From Nageia nagi (Eukaryota; Pinophyta): 64,000 nucleotides of DNA. How positions within the stretch are numbered: the stretch's first letter is position 1; every line of letters starts with the position of its first letter. A program made the position numbers and the translations under genes. The DNA lies in NCBI GenBank assembly GCA_050084985.1, contig JBITNC010000002.1, positions 6,076,001 through 6,140,000 of the forward strand, in the 5' to 3' direction. This document shows, one piece after another, positions 45,591-59,178 of the stretch. A model generated the notes under the pieces. It saw only the letters and a list, made by a program, of their open reading frames with translations. It did no database searches and was not told the DNA's origin.

Positions 45591-48500
45591 AAAAAATACC
45601 TATATGGAAGCTAAATGATTTCAAAAAGGGTGAATAATCTAATCATGATGCATAATGCACATTTTTGTGCCAAAAAAACTTCTCAAGAAGGCAATTATAA
45701 GTGGAAGGCAATGATACATGAAATGCAAGTATATATATTTATTTCCAATTTGTGCAATACATGATTATCTCTTTGCACATAATATGATTTTAATATATTT
45801 ATTTTATATACAATTATTGATATTATTATGATAATGGGGATAAGCAAGAAAATGCACCTCTTCCAAAATGAAAGAGGTTCTTTGTTCACAAAAAGGGTTG
45901 TCAATGTCATTTTATTATGAAGGTATACAAAACATTACTAGAATTTGAATTCATCATATATAATTAATTTGAACATATTCTGTTGGATTAATACCCCTTC
46001 CATGGAGTACATGACACAAGAAAAAATAAGGAAGGGTTTAATTTTCTCCATGTATATCCACAAAGACTCTTTCAATGATTGAGGTCTTGCTAGCGATTGG
46101 TGTTGGGGTCGATATGATTCACCTTGCTAGAGCCATAACTTTTGACCATTTTGTTTGTTTACCTTAAAATTTAATAGGTGGTTTTGCATATGTTTTCTAC
46201 ATTAAGAAAAGTTTTTATTAACCTGATCCTCCAAAAATTATATTTTCAGGACCTAACTCCTCCATCCAATATCCCAAAATTAGCTTTTGCTTTATGTTCG
46301 AGTTTTTTAAGCTCTTTTGCATGTTAGAACTTTAATATATTTTGTTATACATTAAATTGAATCTTGATATTTTAAATTAAGGTTTATTAGTGTAAGAGGG
46401 ATGTGTACACTAAAATTGGATGCAATTAGTATCATTTCTATTTTTAGAAAAAAATATTTTTAGGGTTTATTTGGTTTTCAGTTGCTATGTGATGGATTGT
46501 ATTCTCTTGGAGAAGTAGTGTGAATTTAGTAATGAGAAGAATAATATTTTATAGGTTTCTTCCATTATATTGAATTTGTTTTATGTGATTAGAGTCCATT
46601 TTTTTGGTCTCTTGCAGCTAAATTCACATCACTCTTCCACCTACCTTATAGAAATATAATAATCATTCCTACCTTGATTCTACTTAGATGACTATTGAGT
46701 CTCATTTTACCTTAAGAAAAAATACTGATCATAATCTTACCCAAATTTTCTTAAATTAACAATAATAATTTTATGATCTAAATAAAAAGAACCTCCAAGT
46801 CCTCAAGGCTCTTTAATTTAATATACTAATGTTTCAACTAGATAGAACTCAAAAACCCAAATTGAAAGCCTTCGTAGGAGAATTCATTCATCAAAAGATA
46901 TAACCATAGTCAAATATATAATAATAGAACCAATGACCACATAATTTCATAATAATACTATCAAATGTGCATCATGACTTCATAGTATATAGGCAACTAG
47001 TAGTAGAAATTATAGAAGTTACCAAACATACCACTATACAAGGATTTATGGAAGTTCTAAAAAAAAACTTGGTAAATCATAAAATATGATTGGAATCTAT
47101 CTAGTAAGGTATTATTGAAGGACAAACCTTAGAAAATAACTTACAAGAAATACATTCATACCATATACAAGCACTAGCAAAGAAGCTGTACATATGGAAA
47201 ATACTAAAAATTGATATTTGTGTAACTTTAAAAGATCAAAAAATGCATGACTTCTAATTGGTGACTATAAAAGATAAGATCCTTCAAGGTTCAAACCTAT
47301 ATGATCAAATATAGGTAACACATAGTTGTATAGAAATGTAGTTCATCTTATAATAAATCCAAGAAGGATCCTTACTTGATTGGAACAATGAGCAGTGATA
47401 TATGTTGCATATCCATTTCTCAATCATATCCATCTCCTTGAAATTTTATTCATAGTTCACCATCAAATCCGTAATGCAAGGAAGAAAAAGTTTACATTAG
47501 CCACCATAAAATGAAAAGAGAAGAAATCAACCATCACGACATTAACAAGAGAGAAATTGGAGAGCTTATTCCTTCCATGGTTCTAGATAAGGGAGAAGAA
47601 TAAGATGTAAATACACACGCGCACACATATTTTTGGCATAATGAAAAAATATATATACACAAATATACATATAGTTTTTGGTATATCAATATAAAAGGGA
47701 TACCACATTTTGGCAAATAAAACTTCTTGTATGAAAGGGTGAAACAGTGTTATAAATAAAAAATTACTTTAAGTATAAAATATTGAAAGAATAATATATG
47801 TTATAAAATGGTGAAATAGGTAAAAGGAAACATAACAATTTATGGAGAATTAGAATAAATTTGTGAAGAAAATGTTAAGTGAAATAAAGATGGTGAACAT
47901 TACAAAGACTTCTATTAAGAAGACTAACAAAAATTATTAAAAGGAATCACTACAAAATTTTTGAATTACCATAATGATAGGGTCACTACTTTTTCCCTCA
48001 ACCATTATAAAAACAAAATACAATAATAAGCAAAAAATCACACTCAATAAAATCTAACAAGGATGAAAGACACTATAAACTCTTATTTTGTTAAAATATC
48101 ACAAGGACCATATTATTGCTTTTAGTGCTAAAGAAATAATTGTAAAATTCTTTTTCATACTTGTCACTAGAATTGGAGAATTTCTTGAAACTTTTAAAAT
48201 AAATATAAAGATTAATTATGCTAGGATTATTCAAATGGAGATGCCCATATGCATGAGAGACTAAATATTTTGAAGAAAATTTGGTAATTTAGATTAACAT
48301 TCACCAAATATTTTTGGAAGAAGAATTTGAATTAGAGTAAATTAGTATACTCTATATATATTGGCTTTATTCCACTCTTCTAATCTTGTTGGACTGTACC
48401 TCCAACACTAGGTTTAGAGATGCATATGATTATATGAGTATCACTAATATTATTTTTTGGTAGATTAAAAAACTTCTATTACCAAAATATGATAAAGTAC

Positions 48501-49270
48501 ATTGAAAAGGTATTCTTGACATGGAAAAAAAATATTGAATTAGGATTTTGGTAAAGGATTGATAAGATGTATTGGTTCTAATCACTTGTAAAAACTATGT
48601 AGTAGTCAAGTTATTAGTATCACCAATATTGTTCAACCTGATGAAGTTTAATGATTGGAAAATCAAGTACCAGAAGAAAGATTCATCTATAACTTCAATA
48701 GTTATTTCACCTACACTTATCATTATAATATTTTAGAGAAAATAAAGAAGAGATTTTATCATATCCAACTACGTTTCCCATGTAGGTCTCCTCATGATGT
48801 AGAAATCAGAAATAAAATACTCACCATTAAAGATGGAGGATGGATAGAGAATTCAATATAAAAAGGGGAAGACTCAAGGATAGCCTTCATGTTTAGTTGG
48901 TGATGATTTTAGTAGGAGAGAATTATAATTTAATACTTAGGATTAATTTTTATACCTTAGAAAAGACCTTTGTGGCTGACCTATTTAAACATGTTGGTAA
49001 TAAGTTTAGGGACATGGTGAATCACCTATAACTTGATGAAAAATAAATTAAATAAGAGTTAATTGGGATATTCAATTAAGTGTTATTAGTCAATAATATT
49101 AATTGAATCAACTAGTAATTAGGAGGAGTCACTACTCTTATAATTAATCACCACACCAATTAGAATTATTAGATTTGTTCACTTAGGATCAAGACATACA
49201 AATGACAAAGGATGACAAAGAGAGAAGTTTGTCACCCAAAAAAAGAGAGAAGAATGAGTTGAGTGTGTGT

Positions 49271-49291
49271 ATAATAATAATAATAATAATA
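49271..49291. repeat. (TAA)n microsatellite
   Basis: About seven TAA units after a short GT run. Confidence 0.9.
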
Positions 49292-51180
49292 AAATAAGAT
49301 ATTTTATCTTTTATTAGTTGTTACATTATTAGTGAATCTTATCTAGTTGTAATTGAGTACTTATTAATAAAGAATTATCCTTTTATTTTCAAAATTCATT
49401 TCAATTTTTTTATTTATTACTTTAGTATTTATATTGTATTTTTAGTCTCTCTCATTATCATTTGTAGGAAAGAGCACTAAAGATCAAAATTCTTTAAATC
49501 ACCATAATTTTTAAATTATCACTACTTTTTTTTGGTATTTGTTGAAATAATATAATTGCCTATTGAGGAAAGCTTTGTATTTGGTAACCTATAATTATCA
49601 TATTCCATGAAAAGATGTTTCATTTAGTAAAAAATTTATAGGCACAATTGACATGCATGTAGATAAATTTTCCTTATATAAACATGTGTTTGGATTCATC
49701 AAATTTAAATAAGGTGAATTGAAGGAATGCAACCTCTATAAAGGCATTATATGTGATGCATTTCTATAGGGGTTTAGGACATGTGAAAGGCATAAAGAGT
49801 AATTCATATATATATATAATTTGTAGTATGAAAAATATACATTGTATGCTTCAATTGTATATCCCAATGAAGTTGTGTTACATTGATATTCATATAGATG
49901 TGGAGATTGTCATTTTGATGAGTAATTTATGAAAAATATGAATTGACACAAAAAGAGATGCTCAAAAGCTACTCATAACCACATAGGAGTTGTAAATTAT
50001 ATAATGCTCACAAATTTAAAAAGTTGTCTATTTAACATATGCAACTAGTAATTTCATTCCTTTTATTATATTATATAAAGAGACTTCAACAACAATTTTA
50101 GAGGATGGAAAAGGGAAATTAAGTTTCACATATGTAGAATAATACAAGATCACCTTTGGAGATTTCCAACAAAGTTAGGCATCAAATGCTTTGTAGAAGA
50201 CATCTTGGGAACCCAACTGTTGTAGTATGAGATAATAAATTTTAATAAATTTATAATGATTTTTATATATGAGGATTGACAATAATTTTACTACTATTAG
50301 ATCCATGAGTAATACAAAATTTTCATTTTATTTAAAATTATTTATTTGCACTCTGGATGATTCTTTATCATGTCTTGCAAGCAAACTAATATATTCTAAA
50401 ATTTTACTTTCAATGTTATTTATTTATATATTTTTGCTTGAAAAATATACTTGTGATTCCTTGAATAAGTTATTGTATGAATCAAATGAGTAATTACTAA
50501 TATCCATATAATTGGTTAGTCAAGTAAGATTTTTTAATAAAATTTAGAAACAAATATTTTTAGATAATACATTACTTGTAGTGAGTTTATTATTCTAGTA
50601 TTGATCTCCATATTTTTCTTTTATTTTTTTAAAATTTATTTCTTTAATTTATTTTATTTCATAAAACCATTTTCTTTCACTTTAAATCATGAATGTAAAA
50701 AAATACTTGTATTCAATCAATAATTTTGTATAACCATCATAGAATCCTCAAAACTTTACCTGAAAGTTTTTTATTAAGATGATATTGGGGAAGATGCGAG
50801 CAAAGAGTAACAAAAGTGCAAGCGAGAAGTAACAAAAGTGTGGGAGAATTATTTTGAAAATATTGGAAGCTGTTATAAAGAAAATTACAACTTAGCGAAG
50901 TTATAATCTTGTCAAAATGCATTCGAATGATTTTCAAAATGTGATGAACAAATATAGAGTGTGATCTAAACTAAAGCCCCCCAAGGAATGGAAAATCATT
51001 TTAATGCAAGAAAAACCATTTTTAGATGAAGCAATTGAGATTGTTATGAAACTTTAATTCTCTAAAGAGGAGGTTAGTATAAGAATTCCAAAAAGTATAA
51101 CAAAGAAGGAAGAGGATGGGCTAAAAACAACCCTTGTTGGTCACTTTGTTGGGGTACAACCCCCTTTGAATATCATTTAA

Positions 51181-51384
51181 AGTTGGATGATGGAAATATG
51201 ATGCACAAAAGTTTTGGTTTGCCTAATTATGCTACCAAGATAATTCCTACTATTTAAGTTCCAATTTGATGAATACCTACAAAGTTGGATGATGGAAATA
51301 TGATGCACAAAAGTTTTGGTTTGCCTAATTATGCTACCAAGATAATTCCTACTATTTAAGTTCCAATTTGATGAATACCTACAA
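51181..51384. repeat. Perfect 102-bp tandem duplication
   Basis: 51181-51282 and 51283-51384 are identical by eye, beginning AGTTGGATGATGGAAATATG and ending GAATACCTACAA. The length is a multiple of three, so a minus frame (51623-51177) reads through both and repeats 34 residues. Confidence 0.95.
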
Positions 51385-53199
51385 AAAGTGATCAAAATGG
51401 GCCAATGGTTCCTTAGGAAGAAAGGATTAATTATAAAGCAATGGGAGAAAATTTTATCCCCTGAAACTAAAAATTTCAAACTTATTCTAACATGGGTATT
51501 GTTGATTAGTATAATGTAAAATAAAGGTTTGGTTTGATATATTTCTTCATTACTAAAAATATTAGGGTTATTAAAAGAGCAAAAAGTGGTGGGACAGTAC
51601 ACTCGTGGGGGTTTTCTACTCAATCTCCAGGTTATAAGTCAGTTCCTATCTATGAAAGAGGTCAAAAGTAAATGGAAAGAGAAAAGAGGTAAAGAGTAAC
51701 AGGAAAGAGATTGAAATCTAAACTATTGAAAAAAAACTAAAACTAATCATCTTGGGAATCAATGCATAGGAAGTAATTTATTTCCAAGACTAAGAATAGA
51801 ACAACTATCTTACCCTTGGGGTCTCGTAATCATAATACACAACCACAACTTAGGAAAATGCTTCATACATAATGTTTACAAAATAAAATAATAACCACAA
51901 ATTGTAGAGGGCAAAGTATCATTGTATTATATTATCATATATGAAAATACTTCTCACACTAGGCAACTTTGCTAAAATGTCTAATGTTTTAGACCTCTAA
52001 TAGTCCTTTATTTATAATTTTCTACTTACAAAATGGGTGGTTGTCTACTATTAATGACTACAACTACCTATTTGATTAAGAACTAAATGAAATTAAATAT
52101 TTACAATATGTACAGGTGAAGTTGTAACTATGATTGATTATGGATTATGATCTTGATGCAATGTTGATTCTTTGACTTTGTAGACCTTTAATCATGTATG
52201 AATATAGCCACATTCAATCACCTTTTGTATCTTGATCATGGTACCTTTGAACTACTGCTATCTCCATGAGGTATGGTTCTTCATATTCATATGTAAAATC
52301 AATGCCGATCAATCAATCGATGAGCTACCAACCTTTTGTAACCATTAAATGATTCTTCTATAGTTTTGGTTCCAACTACTATAAGGATGAAGGAAGATGC
52401 ATCATTCAAACTTGAGTGAACTACTACTACCATGCGGAAATGAGTTGTACTTGACATGTTGTTAGAGTCTTGGGGGTCATACACTCTTGGTTAAGTGGAC
52501 CTAGGTGTTCATATCTTCTTATAATGTCTATTTATCATTTGCAAATCTTGTTATGATTCGATAAGGGTTGCTGGTACCAAATATTTTTATCACCCACCAA
52601 TTTTTGTTGAAAAATGTGACATCATTGTTCAAAATTTGTAGGGTCTGCTAAATGAAAAGTTGTAAACGTCTCCCACCTTAAGAGATTTATCATGAAATAC
52701 CTTTGTTGAAACTTATCTGGAGCCCACTAATTTTTATAGAATAATATGAAATCACCCTTTGATTTTGATGGGAACTATTTCAACTAACTCTTGTGATAAT
52801 GCCCATTATGTATTTTGACAAAACTAACAATTATGTACAAACAATACCTAGAAATAAACCTCAAACTATACAAGTTTTATACCTAAGTGATAAAATTAGA
52901 GATATGACTCAAAATTGATCTTAGATATTAAAATAGACTCTATATAACAACACCTAGAAATAAGGCTTAAAAAAGACTTAGCTGATTTCACAAGACTGAC
53001 ACTCTTTAGCTTATGGCTTATATACCAATCCTAAACATGACTAATTAAACTATGTACCAACAATACCTACCTTACAATAAAATGGCTATTTTGAATGACT
53101 CTATTTAATTAAGACCAAATAATATACAAGACTCTCAAATAATGACTAAGTACATGCAAGTATTTACAAATGAAAGAAAAGAAAATAAGAAGTGGTAAT

Positions 53200-55956
53200 T
53201 AAAGAAAGGATTTTATTATGGAATGAATGAATAAATAGAAGAATAAGGAATATAAAAATTTTTACCCCTTTCAAAGTGTGATTCTATAAGAATAACAATA
53301 TTTTGGTAGCTCTTGGGATCTTTAGCCTATTGAAGAATAGAACCCTTAGTAACCACCACTTGCTTGCCTAGTTGTATCCTTTTATGGGATCTATTGCTGT
53401 GGGATCAATTCAACAAGAAGTAATGACTGGAGCTTCTTATATAGATAATGGATATATTCACTATCCACCTGGGAAAAGATGAGAAAGGCTTGGAATTTGG
53501 AAATATTTTCTCTAAATCTCGTCAAAACATTCTCCAATCTTCCATAATTCAATAATTTGGATATTGCTTCTTGGGCTAGGTCACTAATTTCTTGCAGGTC
53601 TTAGAGTCATTTCTTAAAAAAAATTTGCTCCAAAAATTATTTAGTATTCACCACCCATCAATTGATGCTACTCTATACATTTGATTCTTCCCATAATTTG
53701 GGAGCCTTCAATTGAATTAAATAATTAAAAATTCTATTTACAAAACTTATTTTCACTTTTATCTAATTTTTGTCCAAGTCTAGGGAAAACACTAAATCCT
53801 GTAAGTCACAAATATCTTTGATTCTTCTCAAAATTATTAATCTTAGCCTTGGAGTTATAGTGGCTAGATTCTTTTATGTTAATGCTTTGAGCCAATATTG
53901 CATCCCTTCAAAGCTTTAATAGCTACTATAGCCTTCTTCAATTCTTCTTCTATCTTTTGAGCCTTTTGCTTTTCAATTACGCTCAACTGAGCTTTCATCT
54001 CTTCAATCTGTTTCTTCATTTTTTCTAGTTTGACCTTAGCATCTTGTAGGATATTTTCATGTTTAGATTTTTGTTTAGCCAAATTTTTGTACCTTGCTGC
54101 TTTAGGAGTGAAGGGGGTTTATTGATGAATGTTTCTCAATCAATGGGCTCTATTACTTAGTAGAAAAAATGCTTTTTATTTCCTCAAATGAGGTGATTGA
54201 ATAAGGACTCAAAGAATCATGGGATATCCCTTCCTTTGAAGTGGATGCCAGGGTTTTTGGTACATGTATCTCCTTTGTTATCTCCATAATGGGTTGTATC
54301 TTCTTTCACTTATGTAGAAACCTCTTCTTCATATGGCTTATCCATTGGATCAAATTCCTTCTTCTTGTTAGGATCATGATCATTATCTTTGTCTCTACCC
54401 ACTTCTCCTCCTATTACTGTTGCACTCATTTTGACTGATGTAGCCCCACTTGTACCTAGCATGTTCTCTCCCCCTTATTGTACTTCATTCTTGGGATCTT
54501 CTTATGTATCTTGATAGAAAACCATATTCATGCTTTGGGGTCTTTGGGTTTCTTTTGTATCAATCAATTCAGCATCTCCCATGCTTGGTTCAGGATGTTC
54601 TTCACTTGCTACTCATAGAGATGGGATCTGAGGCTTTCTTAATATAGGTGGCTTATTAATAGATTTCTACTTTTTTAGCACCTATTTCTTTTTGAGGGTT
54701 GTTGCTCTTTTGATAGCAACCTGATTCTTTTTATTTTCTTTAGAGAAGACTCCTCGAAAGTGGCAACTAGTGCAACTTATCTTTCTTTTTCTTTTTTTGA
54801 AGTTTCTAAGAACCAAAGGCTTCTTCTGTCTTTGTCTTTTTTGGATTTTGTAGCTCCTATGCCCACTATGCCAATGGATGATCATCTCCCTTGGTATTTC
54901 ATTGAAAATTGGTTGGGAGTGGTTGTCCCTTTTTTGGGAGTGGGTCTTTCATGTACTGAGCATTCTAGTATAAATCATGAATGAACTCACTATAGTGTTG
55001 TCTTTCAACATGGGCTACTTTGGTGGTGTATTCAAACCTATATTTAGTAAAATATTAAATTTTGTTGGGGCCCTAACCCAACTTATGCCATAATTGAGTG
55101 ATGACCTTCGATCCAATAACTAAGTGATGACCTTCGAGTTTAAGGAAAATTTCTATCATTTGGTTTCCTAGATCTTGTACTTTTTCAAGCCTTGAAGGGC
55201 TATCCATGCCTTATCCAAAATCCTAAATTCCCATTTTGGGGACATCTCACCCTCCTATTTTGTCTGATTTGCAAAATATTCTATATCAGACTAGGCTTCA
55301 TGACTAAATACCAAGTGTTTCTTATTTGATTTTATTATCTTTTTTATTTCTCCTACTAGGTCATATGTCTAGGGGTATCTATATTTTCTAACTTAAAATT
55401 TTGTATAATAAAATCCGCTAACTCATCTTTACAACCTACTTCTAATAAGGTAAAATTTATCGATGTGGCAGGTATTTTGATAATAGGTATGAAATTACCC
55501 TTGACCCATATTTAGTCTCTATAGCACATATTTTTCTACTTATTTCTAAAGAATATAATTATAGGGTGATAAATTTAGGCAACACAAATGGGGTTTCAAA
55601 ATAAGCATACCTTATTATTATTGTGTGATTCTTCAAAACATACCAATCTCCCATCTTATTTCCTCCTTGAAACTCATCCATGATAGATTGGTGCAGTTTG
55701 TGAGTGATCCTTCTCATAATAATCCTCCTAATTAGAGCAAGAAATTTCTCCATGAACTCATAATACCATCCATGGACCTTTGTGAGCATTAACACTCTAA
55801 AATCAATTGGTGTGGATGCTATAGATGAAGTAGCCACCGTAATCTGGATTCCTCTGTCCACCAGTGCTTACAAGTTTTGGTAGACTATGAGCCACCACAA
55901 ATAAGAGGAATGTCAAAAATTAGATTTTTCAATATTAAATAGATTCTTTTTTACCT
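53200..55956 (-). pseudogene. Post-pol coding-like tract of a second G-outer-type element, downstream part
   Basis: The minus strand has long coding-like text. 55861-55559 is open: STPIDFRVLMLTKVHGWYYE, FMEKFLALIRRIIMRRITHK. A basic stretch lies near 54880-54680. 54082-53879 is a clear coiled coil: VKLEKMKKQIEEMKAQLSVI, EKQKAQKIEEELKKAIVAIK. Near 53600-53400 come LAQEAISKLLNYGRLENVL, TRFRENISKFQAFLIFSQV and YIHYLYKKLQSLLLVELIPQ. It lies below an integrase C-terminus (63963-63652) in the same direction and continues at 62268 once G3 is removed. Layout parallels the tract in G-outer. Function unknown; no domain recognised. Confidence 0.5.
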
Positions 55957-56441
55957 TGATCCATAGACTATAAGATTAAAATTTCAATTTAACCTTTTCA
56001 TAGGATCAATTCACACTTAAAACAATTAAGTGCTTGTAAAGGAAAATCAGGAATAAATTTGTAAACACAGAGAAGAGAAAAGCATTCACCATAGAAAGAG
56101 ATAAGCAAAATTATCCTGGTTCACCTAGTGTGGGCTACATCCAGCTCCAAAAGCTCTCTACTATCAATGGGTGGAATCACTTTACAAGGCCTCCATGGTC
56201 CTTAAAAACCTCCTCTCACATTCACAACACACTCACAGCTTTGAAAATCACAACAAGAACTCAAAACAACTTTCCTGAAATCCTCCTCCTCTCTCAAGTC
56301 CAATTTGCTCCCCTTTTATACAATTTTTGGGGCTAAAATTGGAGAGTATTACAACTAGGAAATTCCATACAAAACCTATTTTTAGATACCCATTAACCTC
56401 CTTGATCTTCCTATCGAATTTGGGCTCAAATGGTTGTAACA
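55957..56441 (-). repeat. G3 3' LTR
   Basis: 485 bp. Minus-strand start TGTTACAACC and end ...GGATCA. Identical to 61724-62164 at about 95% by eye. It carries a TATA box (56310-56323) and the LTR motif GATGTAGCCCACACTAGGTG on the minus strand. Confidence 0.9.
56310..56323 (-). promoter_or_regulatory. TATA box of G3 3' LTR
   Basis: Minus-strand TTGTATAAAAGGGG, conserved at 62077-62090 in the 5' LTR; a strong plant TATA context. Confidence 0.7.
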
Positions 56442-56456
56442 ATCTCCCCAAAATGA
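56442..56456 (-). promoter_or_regulatory. Polypurine tract of G3
   Basis: Minus-strand TCATTTTGGGGAGAT abuts the TGTTACAACC start of the 3' LTR. Confidence 0.85.
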
Positions 56457-56589
56457 ACTCTAAAATCGAAATAATATGCTCACTAGATTATTTCAGGCTT
56501 ACAGAATTAACTCAGCCTAATAATAGGACCTTAGGAAAATTAAAAATCACCATAAACCTTTGAAAACACCAAAAATACATTAAAAAAAA

Positions 56590-56912
56590 ACTAAAATTGA
56601 GCAGGTGCATTGTGGTGATGACACATGGTAGGCTCAGAGGTAGTCAACCTCTTGTTGACCGATGGCTTGATTGGCAGGTGGATGGATGTGCAGGTGGCTT
56701 GGCTGGTAGGCTAGCGTGGGTGGTCTCATCAGGCAATCAAATGGGGGCATGGGTGATCAAACTCCTTCATGCAGGTCTCCACAGTGGTAGGTAGGTTTCC
56801 ATGGTGGCAGGCGGGTCTCCACGATGGCAGGCGAATGGTCTCACGGTCAACCAGGCTCCACATAGGCCTGGTCAACCTCATCTCCTCCTACGTGGTCCGA
56901 TGGGTCCTACCA
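56590..56912. other. GC-rich 3' untranslated region of G3
   Basis: Locally GC-rich sequence between the integrase end and the polypurine tract, followed by a short TA run (about 56914-56932). It contains three contiguous 20-bp units at 56773-56832 (AGGTCTCCACAGTGGTAGGT and variants). Confidence 0.7.
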
Positions 56913-57119
56913 AATATATATATATATATATTTTAATCCTTTTTTTTTTCAAAATACACAAATGAAATTAATATCATATCTTTCACATATGGACTCAGAT
57001 TCATGATCTGAAAGAAGCATCGAAAAGTTGAAGATAAGGTGATCACATCGAACACACTGAAATGGAGATTACTAAATGTTGAAGGGATCCAAATTTTGGA
57101 TCATTCCTCCCCACTAAGA

Positions 57120-58345
57120 GAGAGCTTTTATCCCCAAAAGCAATTAGGATGATGAAATGAGGTGAGGGTAGAGCTCCCTCACCCGATCAACTGCATACCA
57201 CTTGGCCTTGTGTGGATGTTGGCCCTTCACTCCAATATGCCACACCTCACATATGCCACTATGAGATGATCATTGCTTCTTTTCCAATACTGCATCCTCA
57301 ACCAACATATTCATGTGCTCAGGGGCTAAATCCTTAATTGATGATAACATAACATTTGTATCTTCTTTAACTAAGGCTGGTTCATACAACTTCAAGTTCT
57401 CAACATTAATAACGGAATACATTTGCATATAGGGTGGTAAGTCTAACTGAAATGCATTATCTCCAACTTGAAAATAATGGTAAATGGACCATACCTAATT
57501 AGTTTCAACTTCTTTCCCTTACCATGCTATCTCTCCTTACTGATATGAAGCCATACTTGATCCCCAACCTAAAATTTATGATCCACCCGATGACGATCAT
57601 GCCTCTCCTTATACTTGGCCTGACTCTTCTCCAACTATTCTTTTACCTTCTGATGAATCAATCTGATCCTCTCAATAAAATTCTTTGCCCACTCCTCCTC
57701 ATTATGAAGAACTATATCTCCATCACTTGTTGAATCAAAAGCCATATCAAAAGGTGATTTTGGCAAATAACCAAAACAAGTCTCAATAGGTGTTTTGTTA
57801 GTAGAAGAATGTAAAGCTCGATTATATGCATGCTGTATATAGCTCAAATGCTCATCCCAAGTCTTAGTATGCTTACCATAATAACCCCGTAATAGGTGTA
57901 CCACTATCCTATTTACCACCTCTGTTTGACCATCTATCTATGGATGAAATGTTGTACTCCTCTTTAGCTTAGTGTCCATCTTTTCCCATAAAGAAGTCCA
58001 AAATTTTCCAAGAAACCTGGAATCCCTATCAGAAATGATAGAAGTAGGAAGACCAAAATATACCCACACATAAGTAAAGAAAAGATTAGCTACCTCTTAA
58101 CCTATCACAGTCTTTTTATATGGGATTAGAATACATATCTTACTGAATCTATCCACAACCACATATAAATAATCATGACCTCTCTTAGACATAGGTAAAC
58201 CTCCAACAAAATCCATAGAAATACTCTCCCATGGTCGTGTAGGAATGGATAATGGCATATAAAAACCAAATTTCCTGTTATTGGGTTTGCTTACACTGCA
58301 TAACATACAACCTCTGATATATCTGGATACATTTTCTTGCATTTT
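57120..58345 (-). pseudogene. G3 integrase and possible modified chromodomain
   Basis: Minus strand. The zinc region begins at the end of the preceding frame (IREAHTSRISGYFG) and continues in 58342-58097 with IRGCMLCSVSKPNNRKFGFY. There PWESISMDFVGGLPMSKRGH holds the first catalytic Asp and YLYVVVDRFSK follows. The middle core is broken. 57919-57635 has NRIVVHLLRGYYGKHTKTWD, YIQHAYNRALHSSTNKTPIE and FERIRLIHQKVKE-like text. Below it lie HKFQVGDQVWLHI and KLIRYGPFTI (GPY-like). Near 57300-57180 comes a broken segment, VWHIGVKGQHPHKAKWYAVD. That last part resembles the degenerate C-terminal domain of some plant chromoviruses; I hold this loosely. Confidence 0.78.
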
Positions 58346-58348
58346 AGG

Positions 58349-59178
58349 CTAGTAATAATACCTTTGTAGATTAGCAAGAGTTTTCCCAACACCAAAGTAC
58401 CCTGAAATACGAGAAGTATGAGCTTCCCTAATCAAATTATTCCTCTCACCCTTAGGAATACAAAGTTTTCCCAAATGAAAAAGTAATCCATCATGCAAAT
58501 GAAAGTCATGATTTCCAACCTCATTACCAAGACTTAATCTATGATAGACATTTTGGAAATCAGGATCAACCACATATTGTTCTTTATACCCATCATGCAT
58601 TAAAGAACTATTTTGCAAAATCACAACACTGGCAACTATTGGAGGCCTAGACAACATATCAGCAATTTTATTTTGAGTACCCTTCTTATACTTAATCACC
58701 AAATGAAATTGTTGCAAAAATCCCATCCAATGAAAGTGCCTAGATTGTTGCAATTTAGATTGTGATTGAAGATATTGCAAGGGTTGATGGTCTGTATGAA
58801 TTATTGTCTCTTTACCTACCAAATAGTACTTCCATTTCTTAACACTTTGAACTAATGCATACAATTCTTTGTCATATGTGGGATAGTTTCTTACCGCATT
58901 GGTAAACATTTCTGAGTGATAGCAAATTGAATGTTTTTCCTGCAATAAAATTGCACCCATAACATAGTCACTTGCATCAGTTTCAATTTCAAAAGTTTTC
59001 TGAAGATTAGACAAAGCAAGTACTGGAGTATTACTAATTTTCTTTTTAAACAATTCAAAAGCATGTTGTTCTTTCCCTCCCCACTAAAATCCATGACTCT
59101 TTCCTGTAATTGCATGAAGTGGAGAAGCCATGTAAGAAAAGTTAGCAATAAACTTGCGTAAATACTACACTGCCCCAA
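58349..59178 (-). pseudogene. G3 RNase H
   Basis: The open frame 59053-58349 (234 residues) starts in the RNase H domain: TPVLALSNLQKTFEIETDAS, DYVMGAILLQ, NYPTYDKELYALVQSVKKWK and HTDHQPLQYLQSQSKLQQSR, with the usual Asp/Glu positions. It then crosses KYKKGTQNKIADMLSRPP into the linker and the integrase zinc start (IREAHTSRISGYFGVGKTLA). A frame break before 59053 separates it from the RT. This is typical of chromoviruses. Confidence 0.92.

Larger units (their letters stand above)
45591..53200. other. AT-rich unassigned interval
   Basis: Flanks G-outer on its right. I find no RT, integrase, gag zinc knuckle, LTR pair or host gene here. Part of it may be the 3' end of the second G-outer-type element to the right. 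A weak coding-like plus-strand stretch around 51120-51180 (LKTTLVGHFVGVQPPFEY) is visible. Isolated frames such as 48655-48861, 50269-50493 and 52299-52484 (minus) are short and unsupported. Confidence 0.5.

Noticed and set aside
46000-46700. A promoter-like or gene-like T-rich stretch in the unassigned interval
   Set aside because: No coding text, splice signals or LTR partner could be found, so no feature is claimed.
53879-54082. The coiled-coil frame as a separate small gene
   Set aside because: Coding-like text continues on both sides in the same direction and a similar coiled coil sits at the same place in G-outer. It is treated as part of the post-pol tract.
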